NCBI GenBank assembly: GCA_964019415.1
Contig: OZ025872.1
Span: 7,581,322 to 7,645,321 of the forward strand
Length of the DNA stretch: 64,000 nt
From: Ianthella basta
Lineage: Eukaryota > Porifera > Demospongiae > Verongiida > Ianthellidae
Direction of reading: 5' to 3'
Positions 1 through 10,387 of the stretch are shown here, piece by piece (position 1 is the stretch's first letter; every line of letters starts with the position of its first letter). Below the pieces are notes generated by a model, which saw only the letters and a program-made list of their open reading frames with translations, ran no database searches and was not told the DNA's origin. The translations under genes and the position numbers were made by a program.

Positions 1-1
1 A

Positions 2-1482
2 GCTGTGGGGGGCGGGGCAGGGCACCAGCAATGTCATAGGTACCACACAGCACTTCATACATACAGTGGAGTGACTGCATGGGAGGGTCGCACATGCCTT
101 ACACAGTGTGTTATAAACCACTTCTTTTCTGTTGGTTTTAAATGAAATGCTGATTTAAGAGATTCGGGGCGTACTACGAGTGTCCTTTGGGAGGTCATTC
201 TCCTAAGGCGGCCAAAGTGCTTGGCTTACTGTGGCCAACAGCCACGCTCACTACCACACCTCTACATCCTCTGACTGCTTGAGATCACAATCAATGTCAT
301 GCAACAACAATCAAATGAATCCTCTGCAATCATACAGCTACTCAATTCACTGCCATGCGACATGCCATTGCAGGTGTGCCCGCTGGCGTCCTACACAGGT
401 GTGTCCTACTGGTACACACACAACACCGTGAATTCTACTCGCTGTGTCACGGTTAGAATTATGAAACAGCGTCGTTAAGTCTCATTGCTGCATTAACTGC
501 ATCAAAGAACAAATGTGACAGCTGACAAACACCTTCATGCTCTAACCATCTCTGCATTTCTATGTCGTTTCACTGCTTCACTGAACACACTCAATAGGGC
601 ATACCCAACACCTCACAAGCATGTGTGTGTGCGCGCCTCTAACTGCAAAGACAGGCGATACAGGATGTGGCCTTACCTGGTTGGGTGTGCACTTGAGATT
701 GTCAATGGGACAGCGCGGCCCTGTTTCACTGCAGACACACAGCAACAGATAGAGACAGAGACAGAGAGAGTGAGGGGGTACCCACAAACACAACACAGCA
801 AGATTCTCTAGCCACACAAAAGGCGGATAGGGGTGTACCGCTCCTGTTGAGCACTTTACAAATGGCACTGAACAGAACCAGCTCAAAAGGGCACAGAACT
901 GCACTACACATTACATTCAAGCATATTTATACACATAACATAGTGACTACTCACATATACTGTACTATAGATACACTGTGGTGATAGGTGCATGCACACA
1001 TCTAACCATTTATATATAAGTGCACAGACGACAGCTACTATCAGACAAAAAGTCTTCTGGTTTATTTTCATGGTACAAATACATTGGCAACAATTTGACT
1101 AAAGGACAGATTTATTGATATTGTAGCTTGCAGTTACGTGTGTTACCATGGTAACAGCCAATGTGTTGTCAGCCCCAGACAGCCTCACACACACAGCATA
1201 CCTATCTGGGCACATCACCATGTGGTAACAGAATTCATAACAAGAAGCCATACATGTAATGAAATTCATAGTGTAGTTAATGAGATTCATTGCTGTACCC
1301 TAACAAGTTTGCAAAGAAACCTTGCAAAAGGTGTGGGATGTAGTGCTCAGGGCTGATAACTAATCCTCTCAATTTTCATGGGTGCACCTCACTGTACAAA
1401 TACACATCACACTCCCACACATGGTGGGTACACACAAAGGAACATGTGAGCACACACACAGACACACACACACAGACACACA

Positions 1483-1569
<87 letters not shown>

Positions 1570-4500
1570 GAGCGCATGCACTACAGTCATACACATCCAC
1601 AGGAGCACAAACATAGCCTGCCACACCACAAATGTGTCAGTGGCCAATATACAACATAGACAAGTCATTGGGAGGGAAGAAAACCAACTCAAATTGTTCC
1701 ACTGAGCTACTGTACCACACAAAGCACAACCAGCTCCCCTACAGAGATGACATCTGTTTCAACATACACACATAGTCACACTAATACATCAGTACGCCCA
1801 CCTACACTATGGGATATAAGTTGCTGCCAGTACCACAAAAGCCCCATAGACGTATAATGCAGGTATACAGTAGACCCGTTGTATGCGTGGTGAGGTGTGC
1901 TGTACCACACACTGAACATCTGCACTCTTATTTGCAGTAACAGTGACACAACACAACTACACAGGAAGCACATGTTAAAGTGCTTGTGAGGTGCACACAG
2001 GCCAACACCACCTCTCGGTAGTGGCAGCATTGACCAACCTCACTGAAAACGTCCTTAACTGTACAGTGCATGTTAGGGTGCATGCCCTTTGCATCTTGGC
2101 TACCAGCACACAAGGGTAACAGTTTGTGGTGTACTATAACATGGTCTGGCAACAACACACACACACAAGTGTGTATGTACGTAGCATGAGCATGTGCACA
2201 CAAGCACACTTGCTCCCATGCACTTAAATACACACGCACACACGTGCACACACACACACACAGTTCTCACAGACACAGTCAGCATACCAACTCAACCACA
2301 GACCACTGTTCTAGCACTGCACACACATCAAGCCTTGTGCCACACATCCCACACATACAACATGTGTACAGTGGACATACACCTCCCAAAACTGCTTCCC
2401 AGCGCATCTCTCCATTCACAGCAGCCATCAAACAGTGACCATAATCTATTGAATCACTGCTAACAAGAAAGTCCCTAACATCCCTACCCACACACACTTT
2501 CACAATACCCCCTATGCCACTCATACACAGAATTTACGTTATGGAAAGGAAGGAGAAACCATCAAGAAGGATCCCTCCACCCCTCGTATCATTACCAATT
2601 ATTAATACAACCACCATGTAACCCCAGATTCATGGTGAATTCAGCAACTTCCCAATAATGCCTTTCTGTAATTTTAACCGGCAAATCAAATCACCCAACT
2701 TTCCTTGAAGGGTAGGTTTTGAGGCTTTCCCAATGGGCACAGAAGCCAGGCACAAGACATTAGGAAAAAGGACACATCAACCCACAGAAATCAGATTTAT
2801 GAACATCTTCCATCTGACTAATTGGGAAGCCATTTTGTGCTGTTCATCCAAGCCTGTCACATAGAAAACGCATAGCCAGTGCCTTGTGATGTCTCATTAT
2901 GGCACCATGATCCAGTTAGCTGCTACTAGGATAACACACAATGCAAGTTAAATTGTTGGGGCTGCTATTATAGACCCAAGAGTGTTTGGCAAATGCAGTC
3001 CAACCACAGAGGTAGCCGGGAGGCGTGCTTTGTGATGATGCTGACGCAGGAAGGCATACATATGACAGTTGTCATTCTATGGTGCTTTATGTGTGATGAG
3101 TACAACAGCACCAACGACAAGGGTTTCTGTCACTGGCGTTGTTGTGCATTACATGTGTCACAGTTTGCACTACGTGACTGCCTGAAATGACATTCTGGGA
3201 GAAGAAGTAGAAATGTCAACTGGTGGCTGGGAGAGGAGATCAGAGCAGTGTGATGGAATGGAAACATACATGGAAGGAATGATGTGATAGTCAGGGAAGG
3301 CAGCCCTGTGTGGTGAGGCATGCGGCGGAGAGATTCATCACCACAGTGTGGGTTGCCACTCTCTTGCACAGTCTTCATACACTTGTATGAACAGAGTTGA
3401 GAAATTCTCAACCTGTCCCACTGGCACCAAGGAGCCTCACTACAATGGCACGTCCTACTGTACATGACTCTAAGTGTCACTTGGTGTACAGTCATGTGCG
3501 CTGGATGGTGAGATGTAGTGGGACTGAACTATACGGTATACACAGCCTCCAACAGGGTCACTGTCAGAGGTTTTGCTGGAATGTAGGCGTCCACATAGCT
3601 GCTAAGCAGCAGGCATTCACTGCACACTGCTTGTCAGTTGGCAAATGGAAGTGTGTGCATAGGGAACACTGGTGCCATCCTAGCACAGACTACACCAAAT
3701 GTAGTAAGGATGCCAAGAGAGAGACTAGCACACAGACTGGCGGCCAACGGGAGGCCAACTGCTACTAAGTACCATCCTTGTTGGCAATTCAGAAACAGAG
3801 GACCAATACATGTTAACACAGTCACACACACACACACATTATTGAAAGTGAGCCAACTTCACAGACATGCCACTACAGAAGAATTTGTAGCCTGGATACC
3901 ATTGACTACTTCAACTGGGCTAAATGAGCTCCTTGCAATACAGTGGACACAAGAGGTAGTTGGTTAATAGTGGACCACAGTTAATTTGGCCACTGTACAC
4001 CAAGTGGCTCTGTACTAGCCATGCCTACATATTACCTAGTCCTAGATCCTACTGTAGAACTTAGAGCCTAGTAGACCATGCCTACAGTCAGCCTACGAAT
4101 CATCCAACACAGTCACTGGTAGCAGGCAGTGACGGTGGCGTGTGTCCTCAATGTCTAAATCTCAATTATGAACATGCCCGAATGCAGCTGTGCTAGCCCC
4201 GTTCCACACAGCACCCTTCACTCCACACAGCACCCCTCACTCCACACAGCACCCTTCACTCCACACAGCACCCCTCACTCCACACAGCCCTTCACTCCAC
4301 ACAGCACCCCTCACTCCACACAGCACCCTTCACTCCACACAGCACCCTTCACTCCACACAGCACCCCTCACTCCACACAGCACCCTTCACTCCACACAGC
4401 ACCTCTCACTCCACACAGCACCCCTCACTCCACACAGCACCCCTCACTCCACACAGCCCTTCACTCCACACAGCACCTCTCACACCACACAGCACCCTTC

Positions 4501-4830
4501 ACTCCACACAGCACCCCTCACTCCACACAGCACCCCTCACACTACACAGCCCTTCACTCCACACAGCACCCCTCACTCCACACAGCACCCCTCACACTAC
4601 ACAGCACCCTTCACTCCACACATTGTACATACAAAGCAGTAACACAGCCACATCCTAGCCTTCAACACAGTCCTTCAGTGAACTCACTTGAGAGCTCGCA
4701 TGATGCAACTGGCGCAGAACCTGTGGCCACAGAGCGTCTGCATTGGTTCTCGCTGTGCCAACAGACATATGGGACACTCGAAGCGTTTATCCAGGGCAGA
4801 CTCGAACTTGGCATCGTAGCCTTCCATCAT
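2..4830 (-). CDS. TRAF6-like RING E3 ubiquitin ligase, 5' part only
   Basis: Two coding exons are clear and a third starts at the window edge. Exon 1 (4830 down to 4688) begins MMEGYDAKFE and carries the first half of a RING finger: CPIC, then CGHRFCASC. It ends at a GTGAGT donor in phase 2. Exon 2 (728 to 677) completes the RING with ETGPRCPIDN and ends CAG/GTAAGG in phase 0. The joined order matches the TRAF6 RING. An acceptor (ccccccacag) sits at the left edge, so exon 3 starts at position 2 with CT, a leucine codon as expected from TRAF6. TRAF6 proteins are E3 ligases that build K63 ubiquitin chains in Toll/IL-1 and TNF receptor signalling. The TRAF zinc fingers, coiled coil and MATH domain would lie outside the window. 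The start is preferred because GYD-x-x-F follows it, as in TRAF6, and an in-frame stop lies upstream. A good acceptor at 4929-4934 suggests a 5' UTR intron. Confidence 0.85.
729..4190. other. First intron of the TRAF6-like gene, no further exon recognised
   Basis: Apart from CA microsatellites, this intron has no stretch that reads as a TRAF exon or as another recognisable gene on either strand. Several frames of 60-120 codons exist but lack splice or motif support. Confidence 0.5.
1452..1565. repeat. (CA)n microsatellite
   Basis: A long, nearly pure CA run with a few GA and TA interruptions lies in the first intron of the TRAF6-like gene. Shorter CA-rich patches follow at about 2150-2265. 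The open frames across it are artefacts of the dinucleotide repeat. Confidence 0.97.
4198..4625. repeat. 19-bp minisatellite in the TRAF6-like intron
   Basis: About twenty tandem copies of a unit near ACTCCACACAGCACCCCTC, with variants (CCTTC, CCTCTC, deletions of CAC), fill the intron just downstream of the RING exon on the minus strand. The unit lacks stops in several frames and so produces long spurious His/Ser/Thr/Pro frames on the plus strand. Confidence 0.95.
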
Positions 4831-4928
4831 CTGACGGCTCGGGTGGGGGAGGGGGTGGCTATCCTCTCGAACAACAAGTTGTTGAGGCGGGAGTGGGAAA
4901 GAGATAGTAAAGTTCTTCCGTGTCGAAG

Positions 4929-6110
4929 CTACAGGGCGAGGGAGAGAGGGGGCAATAGGACAAAAGAGGTCTCCTCCTACTCAGTCGTCGGCTGTGGTCT
5001 CGTTGTTATGAATGCCTGGAGGAAGTGATCTGCGCGAGCGTGCATACGGCACTCCCTTATGTCACCTTTTTATACAAACCACCCAACAAAGTGAAAAGGA
5101 GGAATGGGCGGTCGCTAGAGGCCTACCTCGCGTTCGTGGTCAACTTCACAGGTGGGCGATTCAGTCAGATGAATAACAGCCGTTCAGGTTTCACTTGTGT
5201 AGCTTCGCCCCGTCCCCGATAAGCCATCCCCCTCCGCCATTGACTGGTTTACTTTACACGCAGTGAATACACTTCACGAGGCGCCATGTTAACCCCAACG
5301 CGCGGGCTTTTCTAAAAACTCATGCATCCACCTTGTACATCAACAAGTGGTTACATGTAGGTAGGTCTCTCTACTGCTACTCGAAATGAAAGGCAACCTT
5401 TGCTGCTCCTTCATCGTAGTGTCATGTACTCGCCCTCCATTCTAGGTGTGTACGTGTGCGTATGTGAGCTGCAGAGGTGAGTTGTAGCTATCAACTTCTT
5501 GCAAGTAGTCACAGCACTGAAAAATCACAGGAATGTGATGCTCATGTTATCATGGAAATGTGCCCCTTCTGCTTAACTGGCAGTTTTGTACATGCTCATG
5601 CGGCAGGCAGTGTATCACTCAGCTACTGTACAGTAGGTTGTAGCTACAGGATTGACTGTGATAAGCTTCAAGCCCTACTGCACAAGCACACCCTCCTGAC
5701 ACAAGCCATTACACTTGAATCAATATCATCAAAGGATTAGAGAAGCAGAAAGGTAACTGACATTCAACACAGATGGTATAACAGGAAGTTAGCATTAACA
5801 ACTATTCTATTTCCCTATGCAACATTGGTCGTTTGTCCTTAATGTCCCACACTGACATTGACAGCATGCTGATGCTGGTATACACAGCAGGCCATCATTT
5901 CATGATATACATAGCTACTGTACTTATGCATTTAGACTGGGCATACTGGTGGATTCATATTGATGAATGGATACTTTCACGTTTCAGGGTCATGTGCACT
6001 GTTGCCTTTGCCATGTGTACCACCTAATCCTTCAATTTTATCGCAGATCCTGGAGGTGATTCAACCTTTCAGCACCATGAACAATCAAACTCTGCTTTCT
6101 CTCATTAATT
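4929..6110. other. Upstream region of the TRAF6-like gene, no assigned gene
   Basis: This stretch probably holds the promoter and 5' UTR of the minus-strand TRAF6-like gene. It is somewhat richer in CpG near 5000-5320. A plus-strand frame at 5553-5740 contains CPFC and a later C-x3-C, and could be a terminal exon of an unknown zinc-binding protein. No donor-acceptor chain supports it, so it is not called as a gene. Confidence 0.35.
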
Positions 6111-6117
6111 GCTATAC

Positions 6118-6305
6118 AGCAGAACCTGTCTAAGATGGTCACTGTTTTAGGCAGCCACTTCTTTAAAACAGCCAGTCTCACTGGCCCCAATTAGCACTAT
6201 ATAAAGCACTGCAGTCTACCTCTGTAAAGCCGCCACTTCTCTATATAGGTACAGTCAGTTAATTAGAACCACCCCACATGTAGCTGTCTTAGACAGGTTC
6301 CACTG
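6118..6305. mobile_element. Short terminal-inverted-repeat element (MITE), copy 1
   Basis: The ends are inverted copies of a motif near GAACCTGTCTAAGA; the right end reads TCTTAGACAGGTTCCACTG. The interior carries AGGCAGCCACTTCT-type repeats. A second, divergent copy in the opposite orientation lies at about 22025-22215 inside NCAPH2. No coding capacity is seen, so it is a non-autonomous element of unassigned superfamily. Confidence 0.65.
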
Positions 6306-6644
6306 CATAATGAACTCCTGAGACCAGTCTTATGCATACAACATTTACACATACTGAGGGTGTGCATGTGGAATATATACTCATTAGATAATAATATAAT
6401 TATATGTCTATATAGAGGATAGGACTAAATGTGCAGTGTTATATATGTGTATATTATACATAAGATCAATGCCATTATGCTGCACCAATGTGCATGGGCA
6501 CCCCCATGTGTTGTATTAGTTGACACTTATATAATTATACTAATTCTTGCAACTTGGAGGCATCTACCATATACCATAATTGTCTTACTGTGCATGCATG
6601 CAGGCATACATGGACATTCTATTCTTGGCCACATGTACAGAAGT

Positions 6645-6910
6645 GGCACATTTAGATGGTTTCTTACCTGTTCGGCCACACAACCACTGCTTGGCACAAA
6701 GTGTTTCAGTTCAAGCCTTACATATGTTGTACGAGTGGGCAGCGCTGCATTGAGGAAGTGCCGGTCTGTATACTAGGATATTCCTGTACCAGCAGTACAT
6801 AGCACTTTCAATAACCTCTTTACCATTTGTGCTGTTGTGTGGTATGGAGGCATGAAGTGTATGTGGATGTGACAGTAATGCATGTGGTTGCGCTGCTGAA
6901 TACCCGGGTT
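6645..6910. repeat. Duplicated segment, copy 1 (contains exon A1)
   Basis: About 265 bp here is repeated at 8621-8890. The central 77-bp exon is almost unchanged, while the flanks have point changes and small indels. Both copies keep the same splice signals on the minus strand. Confidence 0.85.
6668..6744 (-). CDS. Exon of an unrecognised gene (duplicate exon A1)
   Basis: The exon is bounded by an acceptor (caatgcag) and a CAG/GTAAGA donor. It is 77 nt, two bases plus 25 codons: LPTRTTYVRLELKHFVPSSG, then CVAEQ. The copy at 8644-8720 encodes the same residues. All four differences between the copies are synonymous (CTG/TTG, CAC/CAT, TTT/TTC and a third-base CG/CA), which argues for translated sequence under selection. 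I do not recognise the protein. If A1 and A2 belong to one gene they could be alternative exons; two tandem gene copies are also possible. No partner of exon B was found downstream of A1. Confidence 0.55.
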
Positions 6911-8362
6911 GTTTACCACATAGCATGGAGAAAAATAAGACACAATTCCTAGAAGCTTGAGTCAGTATAATTGAATTAATTTCTATCTAGGAAGGAGATG
7001 TATCTTAATTTCATAATCACCTGTCTATAATGACTGTAATTATGTAGATTAGGGTACCATACAACATACAAGCTGTTTTACAAGTAACAAAACAGTGGAT
7101 GCATATAGCTACAAATGCGACATAGTGTATTTGCAATTAATGCTAACTCCAGTGGAGCACACTATGACAACGCTCACAAGATGTTTGGCATGCAATGACT
7201 ATAATGAAAATTTACCCATACACTAATGTTGTCAATTAACATCGTCAGACAATATATTGGAATTATGTCTGTACTGTATCTTCTGTTCTTCTGGGATTAT
7301 GTCTGTACTGTATTTATCTTCATGCATGCAATGTAAAATATATAGCTCTGTTAACTGTGCTAACCAACGGATATGTATATACCTTGACATTCACTAAGCT
7401 GCCTGGTTGGGGATGGAGCTGTGTAGGATGCATGGGGTTTCGAATCTCGCATGAACTGTACACTATAGAATTAAGGCCTGTTGATTTGACAATGCATGGA
7501 TTAAACACTTTTGCTGTACAAGCAGGGATATTTGCCGTAGCTTGGAAGGACACATTTGTTATGTCATGTAGCTGAAATAGTGAAAGCCATTCTACGTATA
7601 CCATAAAGTATTAGAACACAAAACAAACCATGCATGCCTACTGTGATTGTGAAGTCTTGTGTTAATATGCCTCAAAATTAATAATTCTCTTAGCAGGATA
7701 GCTCCAAATTTAAATTCCTAGCTATAGGACGTATAGTACAGGCCTAAGCTTGGTATAGATAAACATTTCCCTATAACGTGGTACTTTCCATAATGTATAA
7801 TTATGCATTCCTTAATAGCCCTCTACACAAATTTTAAATACAACATTAATATTCTCATTCTTAGTTATGGAATCATGCGTATTATGAAAGGATGCACACT
7901 ACACGTCAACAATACATATTATATGTGATTTTAGACATAAATGCATGCATATTATAGCAAGCTATGATTACACAGCTACACGTTTATTTAGGACATGGCT
8001 GAAACCCTAGAATTGATCATGGACTGGAAAGGCTGCTCTCAACTATGGTTTCTCTAATCCCACGTATGGCGCCTTTGCCATGTGCGTAGGCTCTTGCAAG
8101 AGTACATTTAGTCTTGCAAGACAGACTGTCATGCAACAATCTGGCCTGTGGGACTAGTGTACATTCATATCACTTCTGCTGCAAATACCAAGCAACTACT
8201 TGCATGCTTTGCCAGAATGGAAAATGCACAAGGTTAAAATGTACATTTGTATTCAGCAATGTACATCTTAACTTTGCAATTTGCTATAATGGAGCTAGGC
8301 CAATTTTTGTTTGCACTAATCTCCGAAACCAACCAAACGATTCACAGCAAATGTGGTCCTAC

Positions 8363-8412
8363 CTTCTAAGCACCATCCGGAGGGTGTCCTCAGTGGAGTG
8401 TTTCAGCGAAGG
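8363..8412 (-). CDS. Exon of an unrecognised gene (exon B)
   Basis: A 50-nt candidate exon follows an acceptor (cattttgccag) and ends at AG/GTAGGA. It reads PSLKHSTEDTLRMVLR plus two bases. It starts in phase 0, which fits the phase-0 donor of exon A2 upstream on the minus strand. A2 plus B gives a continuous peptide of about 42 residues. The family is not recognised. Support rests on splice signals, phase agreement and protein-like composition. Confidence 0.4.
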
Positions 8413-8620
8413 CTGGCAAAATGAAGGGTGTACATGTGGCAAATGGTCATATGGCATGCTAACTGAAGAGCAGGTCTTCGTATGAGGTGCACATGTCTCT
8501 GTAGTGAAAAATGTATTTGAGCTTGATTTCTCCAGTGGCATTTGAATATGTGTGCATGATTGCAAAGTATGTATAACTGCATTCACATGGACTGCCATTC
8601 TAGTTCACACACACAAGAGT

Positions 8621-8890
8621 GTCACATTTAGATGGTTTCTTACCTGTTCGGCCACACAACCACTGCTTGGCACGAAATGTTTCAATTCAAGCCTTACATA
8701 TGTTGTACGAGTGGGCAGTGCTGCATTGAGGAAGTCCTGGCCTAGTAGGATATTCCTGTACCAGTAGCACTTTCAATAACCTCTGTAATATTATGTTGTA
8801 TGGTGTGGAGACATGAAGTGTGGACTTGGCACACTGCTGCTGCATATGGTTGCTGGTGAATACCCTGGTTGTTTACCACACTGAACAACA
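8621..8890. repeat. Duplicated segment, copy 2 (contains exon A2)
   Basis: Partner of the 6645-6910 segment in the same orientation, about 2 kb away. Similarity runs from the intron sequence AGATGGTTTCTTAC through the exon to TGGTTGTTTACCACA. Confidence 0.85.
8644..8720 (-). CDS. Exon of an unrecognised gene (duplicate exon A2)
   Basis: Second copy of the 77-nt exon, with the same acceptor (atgcag), the same CAG/GTAAGA donor and an identical predicted peptide. It ends in phase 0 and can join exon B at 8412-8363. The start of this gene was not found. A short frame at about 10190-10280 on the minus strand, near the NCAPH2 start, is a weak candidate first exon. Confidence 0.55.
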
Positions 8891-9348
8891 TGGAAAGAAG
8901 GAAGTTTAATTCCTAGAAACACTTCGAATTCATGAGATATTACATACTGAAATTACTTCTGTTCATGAAAGTGAAGTGTACAAATTTCATAATCAGCATA
9001 AACTTTGAATGTTAGACTATGCAGATAAGGGTATCTGGTACGACCAGGCAAAAGGTCTGTACCTGCATATCCAGTTGATTGATTATCTGTGGAAGTTCTT
9101 TCCTAGCTGTCTTGCATTAGGTGTACAGATATGCATCTGCAGATCTGCGATCGATGAGGCACTGGTCCCTCACTAGTGCCATAGCTGAACCAGGACTATT
9201 TAAGACTATCAGCTTCTAATTCTTCAGGAGACTGCACTTAATTAACAAACATGCTCTAGACATGCAGGAATCATTTGTTCATGTGCTGGTACATATACCG
9301 TTTCTTGCGCCCGCCACAGTGGTAATACATATCCTGAAGCAATTAATA

Positions 9349-9623
9349 CATGTATAATCTGAGAGGTCGGTTCATTGCAATAAGCCACTGCAACAGCCAG
9401 GTCGGGCTAGGTTGAACAAGGGCTAATCACTGGATATTACGCCTACCAGCCTTCTACGCACATAGTCATCCTACAAACCTATCCTTTGTAGGATGACTAG
9501 CAGGGGAAGGCGATCACTAGTTGCCATCAATAGGGGTCCTGCCCCCAGCCTCCTGAGACACTTCAGTGTAGAAGGCTGGTAGGCGTAAAATCCAGTGATT
9601 AGCCCTTGTTCATGTATAATCTG
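9349..9623. mobile_element. Foldback insertion with 13-bp target duplication
   Basis: A 13-bp direct repeat, CATGTATAATCTG, sits exactly at 9349-9361 and 9611-9623. Inside, the last 44 bp (GTAGAAGGCTGG to CTTGTT) occur inverted at 9414-9457 with few changes. A repeated tail plus its own inverted copy between target duplications is the structure expected of a short retro-insertion with 5' inversion. A foldback DNA element is the alternative. Confidence 0.7.
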
Positions 9624-10387
9624 CTTACAAATTTTCACCCAATTTGCAAGATAGCTATAGTGTGTTGATATGTATATATGCCTGTTTTGCATGTGGTATT
9701 TATGTACATATTATGTAATTTGCAATGCAGGGATGACACTAGCTATAGCACTAGTTGCCAATACAGGGCTACAGGATAAAAGACCAAACGGTGCATTGAG
9801 TGCACGTGATTGCAATTGGTCACTTGTCAGAATCACTTTGGTAATTGAATGGTTGGCATTTAGCTGCATTAGCAGTTAGGTTGATTAGCAATGGAATTTA
9901 CTCCTACACTAGATGTAACTACATTGCGTAACATCTAACAGTGGATACATGAATTAAACACTGAAGATACATAGTTACGTATAGAAACAGTGAGACTCTA
10001 CAATAACGTTTAAGGGCATGATAACTTTATATGGTTATTGGTTAGTATGTACAGTTAGTACATCAGCCTAATTGAATTTATCATTATGTTTAGCTAACCT
10101 ATTAGCTATGTGTATTAGCTATGTGTATTAGCTATGTGTACACACTAAGGTACATACTCCCATTCTGTCTATATAGCATGTTCAGTTCATAAGTCAAACG
10201 TCTCTGGTGCTGATAAGAAGCGAACTAGACTGTGCCTGCATCTTTATGAGCAAGCTGCGTACACACTGTGACATCGCCAGTGGGCCGTTGCTCAGTAGCT
10301 ACACCAGTCTGCTTATCGAAAATGATAAGTTAATGATATTCATGACGGTCACATGCACACTTTCGCATGAGAGGCGGGAAAACCACG
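9624..10387. other. Region upstream of NCAPH2
   Basis: No gene is recognised. The last 190 bp before the NCAPH2 start probably contain its promoter and 5' UTR. A three-copy TATTAGCTATGTG tandem repeat lies near 10100-10140. Confidence 0.4.

Noticed and set aside
1369-1722. Frames of Cys-Val or Thr-His repeats
   Set aside because: Translations of the CA microsatellite. The same holds near 17270, 24250 and 46900-47000.
4168-5028. 286-codon plus-strand frame rich in His, Ser and Thr
   Set aside because: It crosses the 19-bp minisatellite and then runs antisense to the TRAF6-like RING exon, which has clear motif and splice support.
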